Assembly: GCA_902792435.1 (NCBI GenBank)
Contig: CADAZN010000020.1
Coordinates: forward strand, 1 to 48,268
Length of the DNA stretch: 48,268 nucleotides
Source of the DNA: an uncultured Bacteroidales bacterium
GTDB taxonomy: Bacteria; Bacteroidota; Bacteroidia; Bacteroidales; Muribaculaceae
Direction: 5' to 3'
Shown here one piece after another: positions 32,909-41,325 of this stretch (within the stretch, counting starts at the first letter, position 1; every line of letters starts with the position of its first letter). The position numbers and the translations under genes are program-made. The notes beneath the pieces were generated by a model that saw nothing but the letters and a program-made list of their open reading frames with translations, was not told the DNA's origin and did not search any database.

Positions 32909-33545
32909 ACTTTTTGTATAAAATCGTGAGGCCATCGCGCAGGGGGAGGATAACGGTTTCTACTCGTTCATCGCGGGCTACGAGGTCGTTGAAATCGAGG
33001 ATGCCTTGCGTCTGGTCGTCCATTTTCTTGCCGTGGAGGTCGGTGACTTTGCCGTCCCACAGGGTGTTGTCGGCGATGATAAAGCCGCCTGGTTTCACGT
33101 GGTCAATCACGAGATTGAAATAGTCGACATACTGTCGCTTGTTGGCATCGATAAACACCAGGTCAAAGTCGCCACCAAGCTGCGGCACTATCTCATTGCA
33201 GTCGCCAATGTGCAGTTTAATCCTTTCGCCCACAGGCGATTTTGCAAAATGCTCGCGTAAGAAGTCTTCAAGTTCATCTTCCACCTCGATAGTGTGGACC
33301 AGAGCATCGTCGTCGAGAAACCCCTCGGCCATGCATTGTGATGCATAACCCGAATAGGTGCCGAGTTCGAGCACTCGCTTGGGGCGAATCATGCGCACGA
33401 GCATCTTCAACACTCTGCCCTGCAGATGCCCCGAGCACATGCGCGAATAGAGCAGCTGGATGTGGGTGTCACGATCAAGCTGATGCAGATGCTCAGGCTC
33501 AGCATCGATGTGCGCAAGTATGTAATCTTCCAGTTCTTGAGTCAT
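32907..33545 (-). CDS. Class I SAM-dependent O-methyltransferase
   Basis: Protein of 212 residues of the catechol/caffeoyl-CoA O-methyltransferase type (methyltransf_3). The SAM-binding motif I is VLELGTYSGYASQCMAEG near 74-91. The metal and catalytic residues lie in VFIDANKRQYVDYF (Asp, Lys) and GGFIIADNTLWDG (Asp-Asn). Length is normal. Upstream is aroQ, 33 bases away and probably co-transcribed. The natural methyl acceptor is unknown; these enzymes are promiscuous on catechols. Confidence 0.9.
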   Translation of the reverse strand: MTQELEDYILAHIDAEPEHLHQLDRDTHIQLLYSRMCSGHLQGRVLKMLVRMIRPKRVLELGTYSGYASQCMAEGFLDDDALVHTIEVEDELEDFLREHFAKSPVGERIKLHIGDCNEIVPQLGGDFDLVFIDANKRQYVDYFNLVIDHVKPGGFIIADNTLWDGKVTDLHGKKMDDQTQGILDFNDLVARDERVETVILPLRDGLTILYKK

Positions 33546-33578
33546 AATTGATTAGGTGAGAGAAAAGAGGTGAGAGAA

Positions 33579-34016
33579 TTATGAATTGTGCATTGAATCG
33601 AGGGCTTCGACTGCGAGGCGGTAGCTGTCGGGGCCGAAACCGGCTATCATGCCCACGCAGGCGGGAGCAATCGCTGAATGGTGGCGCTCAGGCTCACGAT
33701 TGTACACATTGCTCAAGTGCACCTCGACTGCAGGGGCGGGCACGGCGCGCAGAGCGTCGGCAATCGCCAGGCTATAATGACTATAGGCGCCCGCGTTAAT
33801 CACAATACCGTCGGCATCAAATCCTGCACGCTGTATCTCATCGACTATCTCTCCCTCAATGTTGCTCTGGAAGAAAGTGAATTCAACATCGGGATAAGCA
33901 GCGGCAAGAACTGTGAAATAGCTCTCGAGCGACTGTGTGCCATAAATTTCAGGCTCTCGCTTGCCTGTAAGGTTCAAATTTGGACCATTGATAATAGAAA
34001 TTTTCATTGCTTTCAC
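33579..34016 (-). CDS. aroQ: Type II 3-dehydroquinate dehydratase
   Basis: Shikimate-pathway enzyme of 145 residues (142 if the second ATG at 34007 is used) converting 3-dehydroquinate to 3-dehydroshikimate. The N-terminal INGPNLNLTGKREPEIYG carries the flexible loop with the catalytic Arg and Tyr. The catalytic His lies in EVHLSNVYNREPERHHS, and NAGAYSHYSLAIADAL is the substrate-binding stretch. Length is typical. A -7 promoter box lies directly upstream. It leads the pair aroQ-O-methyltransferase. Confidence 0.95.
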   Translation of the reverse strand: MKAMKISIINGPNLNLTGKREPEIYGTQSLESYFTVLAAAYPDVEFTFFQSNIEGEIVDEIQRAGFDADGIVINAGAYSHYSLAIADALRAVPAPAVEVHLSNVYNREPERHHSAIAPACVGMIAGFGPDSYRLAVEALDSMHNS

Positions 34017-34512
34017 GTTTTTTATGCCACAAAATTATCAAAAAAATGGCAAAAAATCACTTCTCAACACTAAAAAAATACACTTTTTTCCGCACAAACC
34101 CAACACCCTGAATAACAGCAATTTACCAAAGCATTGCGTCCTATAAGTTATAATATTTTACCAATTTGTTACAAAAGAAGTCCTAATTGTTACATTCTTT
34201 GTCCTCACAATTATAACATGTCTCGTTTGGAATGCCGTAATTTGCGGTGTCAAGAGCGACAAACTTTAGATTTGCGGGTAGAAAATGTTACAAGGGTAGC
34301 CCGCACATATCAACCGAAATGATTCATGGGTCTACCCTATTTATAAAGAACTCGTAGATTTCTAACAATAATAATACAAGCCGAGCCAGCGCCTCGTGCT
34401 TGTCACAAACAAAACTTTTAAAAATTATCTCATTACAAATTTAGATCCACCAATGAAATTAGGATGCGCTGACCTGGTATCATGGTGAATCGAACAAAAA
34501 AAGACAACTATT
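34017..34512. other. Gene-free 496-base stretch with leader hairpins
   Basis: No coding frame is credible here. The part near aroQ holds its promoter. The right half looks like a long leader for the lipoprotein gene at 34513: a weak promoter (TTTG 34241-34244, TAGATTTG 34267-34274), a hairpin GGGTAGCCC (34294-34302) with GGGTCTACCC (34328-34337), and a second hairpin with ACAAGCCGAG (34376-34385) against CTCGTGCTTGT (34393-34403). No known riboswitch could be matched by eye. Confidence 0.55.
34030..34037 (-). promoter_or_regulatory. -7 promoter element of aroQ
   Basis: Minus-strand TAATTTTG matching TAnnTTTG. It would start transcription near 34023, so the leader before ATG 34016 or 34007 is very short. 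No -33 box with usual spacing was found. Confidence 0.45.
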
Positions 34513-35010
34513 ATGAAAAAGTTTTTATTGATGTTTGCAGCTGTGGCAATGTTGGTTTCTTGCAATGGTAACTCTAATCAAGGAAGTGGTAGCAACGCTA
34601 CTAGCGGCGAGGCCGAGCCAGCAGCAACTTTCTCAGTTCAAAACGGCATTAGCGGTACTACTGGCAGCAAGAACTGCTTTATCCCCGAGCTTGGTGCTCC
34701 CATCAAGTTTGAGGTAGCTGGTGAAGGCGACATTCTCGATGTTACTGCTAAAGTTACTCTGAAGCACAGCGAGAAGACCGAGATTGAGGACATGAAAGAG
34801 CCTGCTAAACTCTGGATTAGCGGAAAAGATGAGGACAACAAGGACGTGAAGCTCACTCTCATTGCCGACGAGGAAAGCCAAGGCAAGATCGCTGAGTGGC
34901 TCAAAGCCGCCGCTGGCGAAGAGGTTGAGGTAGTTTTCAAAGCTCAACTCCCCAAGGCCGACATGGACAAGCTCAATGCCAAGGAGTGCACCAACACATT
35001 GGTATTCTAA
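34513..35010 (+). CDS. Small lipoprotein of unknown function
   Basis: Lipoprotein of 165 residues: signal MKKFLLMFAAVAMLVSC with lipobox LVSC, then a Ser/Asn/Gly-rich linker (NGNSNQGSGSNATSG) and a compact, acidic beta-rich domain (FEVAGEGDILDVTAKVTL, KLWISGKDEDNKDVKLTL). The end repeats Lys/Glu-rich helices. No family recognised. Codon use looks highly biased (GCT, AAG, GAC), which often goes with good expression. It has a long structured leader and a strong terminator, so it is probably its own transcript. Confidence 0.8.
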   Translation: MKKFLLMFAAVAMLVSCNGNSNQGSGSNATSGEAEPAATFSVQNGISGTTGSKNCFIPELGAPIKFEVAGEGDILDVTAKVTLKHSEKTEIEDMKEPAKLWISGKDEDNKDVKLTLIADEESQGKIAEWLKAAAGEEVEVVFKAQLPKADMDKLNAKECTNTLVF

Positions 35011-35034
35011 GCCACACAAAGATTTATTGTTCAA

Positions 35035-35075
35035 AACAGCCACTCTGCTTGGTGCCGAGTGGCTGTTACTTTTTA
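35035..35075 (+). terminator. Terminator of the lipoprotein gene
   Basis: AACAGCCACTC (35035-35045) pairs perfectly with GAGTGGCTGTT (35057-35067) and is followed by ACTTTTTATT. Confidence 0.9.
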
Positions 35076-35113
35076 TTCTCAAACCGAAGTGTGCGCACGT
35101 CTTTTCATTCTCT

Positions 35114-35144
35114 TTTGTCCTTTAAAAAATAATGTGTAACTTTG
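35114..35144 (+). promoter_or_regulatory. Promoter of the mtaB operon
   Basis: TTTG (35114-35117), a 19-base spacer and TAACTTTG (35137-35144) match the Bacteroidota consensus exactly. The predicted start near 35151 leaves only about 9 bases before ATG 35160, a near-leaderless transcript. Confidence 0.75.
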
Positions 35145-35159
35145 CAAGTTATTTAACTA

Positions 35160-36467
35160 ATGGAAATGGCTGTTGAAGCTTTACATAAAGTAAAATTTGT
35201 TACGCTGGGATGCAAGCTAAACTTCTCGGAGAGCGCTACCATTGGGCAGCAGCTTCAAGAGCGTGGCATCGCCACAATAGCTAAGCGTGACGAGAATGCC
35301 GACATATGCGTTGTGAACACTTGCAGCGTCACTGCGCTTGCCGACCGCAAGTGCCGCCAGCAAATACGTGCTCTTTTACGTCGTTACCCCGAGGCGCTGA
35401 TGGTTGTCACGGGCTGCTACGCTCAGTTGCAAGGGGCGAGTATAGCCGAGATTCCCGGTGTCGACATTGTGCTCGGCAACGAGCAGAAGGGTGAAGTGGT
35501 CGACTATATCGAGCGCTGGCTCAACGACCGCCAAAAATCCATAGCCGTAACTCCTCACAAAGACATTCGCCGCTTCTCGCCATCGTGTGAGTGTGGCGAC
35601 CGTACGCGTTATTTCCTAAAAGTTCAGGACGGATGCGATTACTACTGCAGCTATTGCACCATACCACTGGCACGAGGTCGGAGCCGCAGTGGCACGATTG
35701 CGAGCCTTGTGGCACAGGCACAAGATGTGGCCAGTCGTGGTGGCAAGGAGATAGTAATCACGGGGGTTAACATTGGCGACTTTGGCAAAAACACCGGCGA
35801 GCATTTCCTCGACCTTCTCAAAGCTCTTGACCAAGTAGAAGGCATAGAGCGCTACCGCATATCGTCAATAGAGCCCGACCTGCTCGACGATGAGGTCATA
35901 GACTGGTGTTCCTCATCACGCGCTTTCATGCCACATTTCCACATCCCGCTTCAGAGCGGTAGCGACGAGGTGCTGCAGCTCATGCGCCGCCACTACACTC
36001 GCGACCTCTTTGCACGCAAAGTTGAGCGCATCCATCAAGTGATGCCCCACGCATTTATTGGAGTGGACGTGATGGTGGGTACTCGCGGCGAGACACCCGA
36101 GTGCTTCGACAACTCTCTGCAGTTTATCGCCTCGCTGGGAGTTCAGCACCTGCATGTGTTCCCCTACAGCGAACGCCCTGGCACAATGGCATTGCGCATT
36201 CCTTACATCGTGCCCAAGGCAGTGCGTGACGAGCGTGTAGCGCGCATGATGGAGCTTAGCGAGCGCCAGCAGCGAGAGTTTATTGAAAGACACCTCGGCA
36301 CCGAGCGACCAGTTCTCTTTGAGCAGCCCCCCGCAGGCAGCAAGGTGATGCATGGTTTCACCGACAACTACATACGCGTGACCGTGCCTTATCGTGAAGA
36401 GTTGGTCAACAAGGTGTCGACAGTGATGCTTGAATCGTCGATAGTATCAACAACCCATAACTCATAA
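35160..36467 (+). CDS. mtaB: tRNA t6A37 methylthiotransferase MtaB
   Basis: Radical SAM enzyme of 435 residues that converts t6A37 to ms2t6A37 in tRNA. The UPF0004 domain gives three cluster cysteines: Cys18 (TLGCKLNFSES), Cys55 (NTCSVTALADRKCRQ) and Cys86 (VTGCYAQL). The radical SAM triad is Cys159, Cys163, Cys166 in DGCDYYCSYCTIPLARGRS. The NTCSVT and RGRSRS wording distinguishes MtaB from MiaB and RimO. A C-terminal TRAM-like part is short. Either ATG 35160 or 35166 could be used; the promoter favours a start very close to the 5' end. lpxL-like and GT2 genes follow closely. Confidence 0.92.
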   Translation: MEMAVEALHKVKFVTLGCKLNFSESATIGQQLQERGIATIAKRDENADICVVNTCSVTALADRKCRQQIRALLRRYPEALMVVTGCYAQLQGASIAEIPGVDIVLGNEQKGEVVDYIERWLNDRQKSIAVTPHKDIRRFSPSCECGDRTRYFLKVQDGCDYYCSYCTIPLARGRSRSGTIASLVAQAQDVASRGGKEIVITGVNIGDFGKNTGEHFLDLLKALDQVEGIERYRISSIEPDLLDDEVIDWCSSSRAFMPHFHIPLQSGSDEVLQLMRRHYTRDLFARKVERIHQVMPHAFIGVDVMVGTRGETPECFDNSLQFIASLGVQHLHVFPYSERPGTMALRIPYIVPKAVRDERVARMMELSERQQREFIERHLGTERPVLFEQPPAGSKVMHGFTDNYIRVTVPYREELVNKVSTVMLESSIVSTTHNS

Positions 36468-36468
36468 C

Positions 36469-37422
36469 ATGAAGTGGTATAGCAAAATATTATATGCGCC
36501 AATTGGATGGGCACTACACCTGCTGGCATTGATGCCATGGTGGGTGCTTTATCTGCATGCCGACGCGATTTATTTCATTGCTTATCACCTCATTGGATAC
36601 CGCAAGAACGTGGTGCGACAAAACCTCGCCGAGTGCTTCCCCAGCAAAAGCGACAAGGAGCGCAAGGCAATAGAGAAGGAGTTTTACCATCACTTTGCCG
36701 ACTATTTTGTCGAGACCATCAAACTGATGCACATCAGCGATGAGGCAATGCGCAAGCGCATGGTGTTCAAGAATGCAGAAATAATTGACGAGGCATTTGA
36801 TGCTGGACAAAGCATAGTTTTATATGCTGCACACTACGGCAACTGGGAATGGGTGACCTCGGTAACGTTATGGTTTGACAGCGAGAGACACCGCGATGCT
36901 GTGCAGGGGCAAGTTTACCATCCTCTTGAAAACGAATGGTTCGACCAGTTTTTCCTTAAATTGCGCCAGCGTTTCAACACGGTGTGTATCAGCTGGAGAA
37001 GCATCTTGAGAGAGATGATAACCCGAGAGCGCGAAGGACGACACCTAGGCATAGGATTCATCGCCGATCAGCATCCGCTGCCCAACGATCAAGAACATGT
37101 GCTCGACTTCTTGCACCACCCCACTGCCATCCTAACAGGTGCCGAGGCAATTGGACGCAAGCTTCACTGCCGAGCAGCCTACTTTGATGTTCGCAAAACA
37201 GGACGCGGGCACTACGAGTGCACCCTAGTGCCTCTTAGCAACGATATCGCCACCGAGCCACGAGGCTCTATTACCACACGCTATGCCCGTCTGCTTGAGC
37301 AACGCATCATCGAGGAACCAGCCTACTGGCTCTGGACCCACAAGCGCTGGAAACGCCCAGTAACCTTACCCCAAGGATACACACGCGAAAATGAACTCGA
37401 GTTCTACAGTAACAAGAAATAA
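36469..37422 (+). CDS. Lipid A late acyltransferase (LpxL/HtrB family)
   Basis: Membrane-associated acyltransferase of 317 residues adding secondary acyl chains to lipid A. The catalytic HX4E is seen in AAHYGNWEWV. An N-terminal hydrophobic helix (IGWALHLLALMPWWVLYLHA) and the early VRQNLAECFPSKSDKERKAI are typical. GFIADQHPLPNDQEHVLDFL and YWLWTHKRWKRP near the end are further family blocks. It starts one base after the mtaB stop and is followed 20 bases later by a GT2 gene, so co-transcription is almost certain. Acyl specificity unknown. Confidence 0.92.
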   Translation: MKWYSKILYAPIGWALHLLALMPWWVLYLHADAIYFIAYHLIGYRKNVVRQNLAECFPSKSDKERKAIEKEFYHHFADYFVETIKLMHISDEAMRKRMVFKNAEIIDEAFDAGQSIVLYAAHYGNWEWVTSVTLWFDSERHRDAVQGQVYHPLENEWFDQFFLKLRQRFNTVCISWRSILREMITREREGRHLGIGFIADQHPLPNDQEHVLDFLHHPTAILTGAEAIGRKLHCRAAYFDVRKTGRGHYECTLVPLSNDIATEPRGSITTRYARLLEQRIIEEPAYWLWTHKRWKRPVTLPQGYTRENELEFYSNKK

Positions 37423-37442
37423 GGACAAAACTAAAAAATAAC

Positions 37443-38447
37443 ATGAAACCTGTAGCGGTAATAATATTAAACTGGAATGGTGCAAAGCTGTTGCGCAAGT
37501 ACCTGCCTTCGGTAGTTGATGGCACTAATGCCGACATTGCCGACGTCATTGTTGCCGATAACGGCAGCAGCGACGACAGCATCAAGGTACTCGAGCAGGA
37601 GTTTCCCCAAGTAAAAACTTGGAGCTTTGACAAGAATTATGGCTTTGCAGGAGGTTACAACAAGGCGATAGAACAAGCCAAAGAATACCGCTACATCGTT
37701 CTCTTAAACAGTGATGTGCGCACACCTGATGGATGGCTTGACCCACTTTATCACTACCTTGAGGACAATCCTGGCGTTGGCGCTGTTCAGCCCAAGCTCC
37801 TCCACGACCGCGACGACGGCAAGCGCATGTTTGAGTATGCCGGTGCCGCCGGAGGTTTCATCGACAAGCATGGCTACCCCTATTGTCGTGGCCGTGTGTT
37901 TGAGGCTGTTGAAGATGATCACGGCCAGTACGACGGTAAAGATATCAACATCTTTTGGGCCACAGGAGCGTGCCTGATGGTTCGCACCGAGTTATATAAC
38001 AGAGTGGGTGGTCTCGACGAGGACTTCTTTGCTCACATGGAAGAGATAGACCTGTGTTGGCGCCTCCATTTGAGCGGCAACGATGTGCGCATCGTCACAG
38101 CCAGCGAGGTATTTCACTTGGGTGGTGGCAGCCTGCCGCAGGGAAACCCACGCAAGACCTATCTCAACTTCCGCAACAGTCTGTTCCTTCTTTACAAGAA
38201 TCTACCAGTGAAAGATGGCAAGCGCATGCTCATTGTAAGGCGCCTCTACGACACCCTCGCCTTCTTTATGGCACTTGCTAAATTTCATGGCGGTGATGCC
38301 AAAGCAATTATCAAGGCCCACAACGACTATCGCAAGCACAAAGGGCGCTACACATGCCAACCCACTGAGAATCTGCTCAAGACCTTCCCAGGTGCACAGC
38401 GCAACATTGTGATTGATTATTATTTGCGAGGGAAAAAGATTTTTTAA
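37443..38447 (+). CDS. Glycosyltransferase family 2 (WbbL/rhamnosyltransferase-like)
   Basis: GT-A transferase of 334 residues. The start VAVIILNWNGAKLLRKYLPS, VADNGSSDDSIKVLEQEF and LLNSDVRTPDGWLDPL (DXD-like) fit the WbbL/COG1216 branch. The acceptor-side block FFAHMEEIDLCWRLHLSG (ED/ExxDxxWR) is intact, and a C-terminal amphipathic region (LNFRNSLFLLYKNLPVKDG) is usual. Being in the mtaB-lpxL operon, it may act on lipopolysaccharide, which is inference. The stop lies 8 bases from the convergent AraC stop. Confidence 0.92.
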   Translation: MKPVAVIILNWNGAKLLRKYLPSVVDGTNADIADVIVADNGSSDDSIKVLEQEFPQVKTWSFDKNYGFAGGYNKAIEQAKEYRYIVLLNSDVRTPDGWLDPLYHYLEDNPGVGAVQPKLLHDRDDGKRMFEYAGAAGGFIDKHGYPYCRGRVFEAVEDDHGQYDGKDINIFWATGACLMVRTELYNRVGGLDEDFFAHMEEIDLCWRLHLSGNDVRIVTASEVFHLGGGSLPQGNPRKTYLNFRNSLFLLYKNLPVKDGKRMLIVRRLYDTLAFFMALAKFHGGDAKAIIKAHNDYRKHKGRYTCQPTENLLKTFPGAQRNIVIDYYLRGKKIF

Positions 38448-38455
38448 TAAAAACC

Positions 38456-39304
38456 TCAAGAGAAGCTTAATGCTTGTGTTTTTTTGAATTCCCCAGGTGA
38501 CATTCCAGTTATCTTGCTGAAGAATTTTCCCATGCTCGACTGATCGGCAAATCCATATTCGTAGGCTATCGTTTTTATGGACTTACCCGACATCACTATC
38601 TCTTGTTTGAGCTTTGAAATAAGGAATGTAGAAATAATCTCTTTGGCCTTGAAGCCGCTCTTCGACTTGCAAACTTCGCTCAGGTATTTTGCCGTGATAT
38701 TCAGCTTGTTGGCATAAAATGCCACCTCATGTTCTTGCTTGACATGGTCATCAATAAGCTCAACAAACTGCCTGAAATAAATATCTCCATGGCTGAAGAT
38801 AAAGTTCTGGGAATCGTTTCCGCCTCTAATACCCGCCATCAAAATCAACAACGAACGAAAAGCACTGCTGGCAACCTCAGTATGCTTCAATCCCAAACTC
38901 TCGTATTGTAACAAATCCAAAATTTCAAAATAGTTTGTGATAAGCCTCAATAAATTGCTTTCCTCAAGTTTCACCAGCGGCATCGTGTATATCAGCTCGA
39001 CATAGCCCGTTGGTATGCCCACTATAGCGTCAAAAGCATAAGAACGATCGCACACTAGCACCTTGGCTCTGAAGTCGTAATCCATATCCAAGGTCCTCTT
39101 ATATAGCACATTGTTGAAGCACAAGCAATCGCCTTTCTTCAATGTGATGCGCTGCATGTTGGCCTCAAGGGTTGCTTCTCCACTTGTGCACAATATTATG
39201 CATTGATACTTCGCACTGATGGGGGTTATCGAGTCTTTATCTTTAGCCTTGGTAAGGTCAAACACACAATACCCATGCTTTTCTATTTGTTCCTGGTGGT
39301 TCAT
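38456..39304 (-). CDS. AraC family transcriptional regulator
   Basis: Protein of 282 residues. The N-terminal part is a cupin-like sensor region (YQCIILCTSGEATLEANMQR, LKKGDCLCFNN). The C-terminal HTH_18 domain has two helix-turn-helix units: AFYANKLNITAKYLSEVCKS and IKTIAYEYGFADQSSMGKFF, with the conserved GMSPGEFKK end. Such regulators usually sense a small ligand. It has its own promoter and lies convergent with the GT2 gene, next to a small secreted-protein gene and a second AraC gene. Target genes unknown. Confidence 0.93.
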   Translation of the reverse strand: MNHQEQIEKHGYCVFDLTKAKDKDSITPISAKYQCIILCTSGEATLEANMQRITLKKGDCLCFNNVLYKRTLDMDYDFRAKVLVCDRSYAFDAIVGIPTGYVELIYTMPLVKLEESNLLRLITNYFEILDLLQYESLGLKHTEVASSAFRSLLILMAGIRGGNDSQNFIFSHGDIYFRQFVELIDDHVKQEHEVAFYANKLNITAKYLSEVCKSKSGFKAKEIISTFLISKLKQEIVMSGKSIKTIAYEYGFADQSSMGKFFSKITGMSPGEFKKTQALSFS

Positions 39305-39339
39305 ATTTCACACTTCACGATGAGTTCTAATATTGACCA

Positions 39340-39371
39340 CAAAAATAATGGTTCTAACATATAAACGCAAA
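39340..39371 (-). promoter_or_regulatory. Promoter of the AraC gene at 39304
   Basis: Minus-strand TTTG (39368-39371), 20-base spacer, TATTTTTG (39340-39347). The start near 39333 gives a leader of about 30 bases. Confidence 0.65.
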
Positions 39372-39393
39372 CTAATTACGAAATTTTAACCAA

Positions 39394-39435
39394 CAAAAAA
39401 CAAATGGACCAGAGTTTCAATATCACTCCGGTCCA
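39394..39435 (-). terminator. Terminator of the secreted-protein gene
   Basis: TGGACCAGAGT (39405-39415) pairs with ACTCCGGTCCA (39425-39435) with one wobble. On the minus strand it is followed by a T-rich run (complement of 39394-39404). Confidence 0.8.
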
Positions 39436-39464
39436 ATTTGCCTTTGATTATTTATTAGATTAAT

Positions 39465-40124
39465 TTATCTTTTATTGTTAGCAGCTTTAGCCTCCTTGCA
39501 CTGGGTGTACATGGCAGGACAGTTGCTTACCACATAATAATCACTACCTTCAGGCTTTACCACCTCAACACCTCGCCAGTTAGTATCCCAGCCTTTGCTA
39601 TTGATTAGCAAGTATATAACAGTGCCGTGCAACAATTGGCTCTCTTGGTATTTTTTGTTAGGGTCAACCTTCATCTCTATAACATAAGGCGGACGGACAC
39701 GGTAGCCGTTTTCAGGAGTTGCACCCTTGAGCATCGCCCATGCAATATAGGGACGGGCATAGTATTGGTCCTTGCCCATTATCTCACGCAAACGACCAAC
39801 TGTGCTGTTGTAGTTAGTTTGGGTATTGTTCAGTCGCAGAGCCTCTTCGCCATCGCTGCGGTTGTTGCGGTAAAGCTCAAATGCCATCACTTGAAGTGCC
39901 ACAGCACCTTGTGGCTCGCTACCAAACTTCTTCTGCATTTCTTTCCACTCATCGATGGTAGTGGGGAACGCATCAAATTCTACTGTCACCTTCTTGTCGC
40001 CCTCCCATTTGGTATGGCTTATTCTCTTGTTAATCTTTCTTTTACCAGTAGCATTAATCGAAACGCCAACTGCCAAAATGGCCACTAAAGCCACTTTTAA
40101 TCCTGTTGTTATTGTAGTCTTCAT
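39465..40124 (-). CDS. Exported protein of unknown function
   Basis: Protein of 219 residues with signal MKTTITTGLKVALVAILAVG and cleavage near INATG. The mature part starts with a basic run (KRKINKRISHTKWEGDKKVT) and continues as a mixed domain (GAVALQVMAFELYRNNRSDG, GYRVRPPYVIEMKVDPN). No catalytic motif or family was recognised. It has an exact promoter and a good terminator and so is a single-gene unit between two AraC genes, one of which may control it. Confidence 0.82.
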   Translation of the reverse strand: MKTTITTGLKVALVAILAVGVSINATGKRKINKRISHTKWEGDKKVTVEFDAFPTTIDEWKEMQKKFGSEPQGAVALQVMAFELYRNNRSDGEEALRLNNTQTNYNSTVGRLREIMGKDQYYARPYIAWAMLKGATPENGYRVRPPYVIEMKVDPNKKYQESQLLHGTVIYLLINSKGWDTNWRGVEVVKPEGSDYYVVSNCPAMYTQCKEAKAANNKR

Positions 40125-40170
40125 AATCTAAAAAGGGTTATGTTATTACTATATTTACTCTATGAATCTA

Positions 40171-40201
40171 CAAATTTAAGAATTTTGCACTGTAATTCAA
40201 A
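40171..40201 (-). promoter_or_regulatory. Promoter of the exported-protein gene at 40124
   Basis: Minus-strand TTTG (40198-40201), 19-base spacer, TAAATTTG (40171-40178). The start near 40164 leaves a leader of about 40 bases. Confidence 0.7.
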
Positions 40202-40310
40202 GAATAATCGCGTTTATAAATTGCAACCGCACCAAAATCCCATCTTTTTAATGTTGATTACCCTCTTGTCCTGAACTGGGTCTACATTTTGGCAAATTAT
40301 AATTAGCACT

Positions 40311-40375
40311 AAAAATGATTAATTTTGGATGAACATATTTTTCGTTTTGGCTTGCCAATTCACCAAAAATGATTA
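40311..40375. repeat. Direct repeat AAAAATGATTA, 54 bases apart
   Basis: AAAAATGATTA occurs at 40311-40321 and 40365-40375, embedded in longer similarity (CACTAAAAATGATTAATTTTG and CACCAAAAATGATTACATTTG). Each copy runs into a TAnnTTTG-like box. The 54-base spacing is about five helical turns, which suits AraC-type operator pairs. Confidence 0.65.
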
Positions 40376-40381
40376 CATTTG
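40351..40381 (+). promoter_or_regulatory. Promoter of the AraC gene at 40401; fixes its start
   Basis: TACATTTG (40374-40381) with CTTG (40351-40354) 19 bases upstream. It lies inside the longer frame that begins at 40329, so ATG 40401 is the likely start. Confidence 0.55.
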
Positions 40382-40400
40382 TAAAAAATTTCTTCCTTCT

Positions 40401-41288
40401 ATGACATTCAAGGACTCTTTAAGAAAAGAAGACAAAAGAAAGGCTCCATTCGACGTGTCGGCCGACTTTGTTGTCTATGAAAATATAGGATCTGACTTAA
40501 TGGGATATTACTCTCGATTTCCTTGCAAACTTGAGTCATGCTGCTTGTGTTATGTCGTTAGAGGTAATCTTAAAGCTACAATCAATTTAGGCACTTTTAA
40601 TATTGTTGCCAACGATTTTGTCGTGCTGATGCCTGGTGGCTTCCTCCAAATTCACGAGATGAGCGATGACACACTCATCAGCTTTGAGGGCTATTCCTCG
40701 TCGTTCTTGAAGAAGATTAACTTCTGGAAGATTTTCGCCCCCATTATGCAGTATGTCATCAAGAGTCCTGTATTCTCTCTCGACACTGATATGGGTAACT
40801 TTTATCGAGACAGTTTCTCAATAATGACAAGAGTCTCAAAGTTTGACCCTTCGTTCATGACCCACAGCATAGCCCAGTCGGCCCTAGTGGTTGCCATCGA
40901 CATGCTCTCCAATGCCATCTCTCACAACATGGTAAAGGGAGCTTCGTTGAAAAACTCCTCTCGAGACCAAACTATCGTGGGAGAGTTTGTTCAGCTTGCT
41001 TTAGAGAACTATCGTAGCGAGCACAAAATCTCGTTTTATGCCCACGAGGCATCGCTCACGCTATCACACTTTTGCAACGTCATCAGCAAAACCACAGGTA
41101 TGACAGCTCAGCAAATCATAATGAACCTCATCATTATGGATGCCAAGACTCAGCTCATCAACACCGATTATCCCGTACAAGCAATAGCGCACACTCTAGG
41201 GTTTACCTCTCCCACCACTTTCAACCGCTATTTCAAGACCTACACGGGCATGACACCACAAGAATATCGCAACTCAATAGATAACTAG
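40401..41288 (+). CDS. AraC family transcriptional regulator
   Basis: Protein of 295 residues. The start ATG 40401 (MTFKDSLRKEDKRKAPFDVS) is chosen over 40329 because the promoter and one operator-like repeat sit inside the longer frame. The N-terminal sensor region has a cupin-like look (CCLCYVVRGNLKATINLGTF, NDFVVLMPGGFLQIHEM). The C-terminal helix-turn-helix pair is FYAHEASLTLSHFCNVISKT and VQAIAHTLGFTSPTTFNRYF, ending GMTPQEYRNS. It stands 37 bases before fbp, but that gene may have separate control. It may regulate the divergent exported-protein gene. Confidence 0.93.
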   Translation: MTFKDSLRKEDKRKAPFDVSADFVVYENIGSDLMGYYSRFPCKLESCCLCYVVRGNLKATINLGTFNIVANDFVVLMPGGFLQIHEMSDDTLISFEGYSSSFLKKINFWKIFAPIMQYVIKSPVFSLDTDMGNFYRDSFSIMTRVSKFDPSFMTHSIAQSALVVAIDMLSNAISHNMVKGASLKNSSRDQTIVGEFVQLALENYRSEHKISFYAHEASLTLSHFCNVISKTTGMTAQQIIMNLIIMDAKTQLINTDYPVQAIAHTLGFTSPTTFNRYFKTYTGMTPQEYRNSIDN

Positions 41289-41325
41289 TAGACTAATTAA
41301 CACTTTGCTCTAAACATTTTATCTT

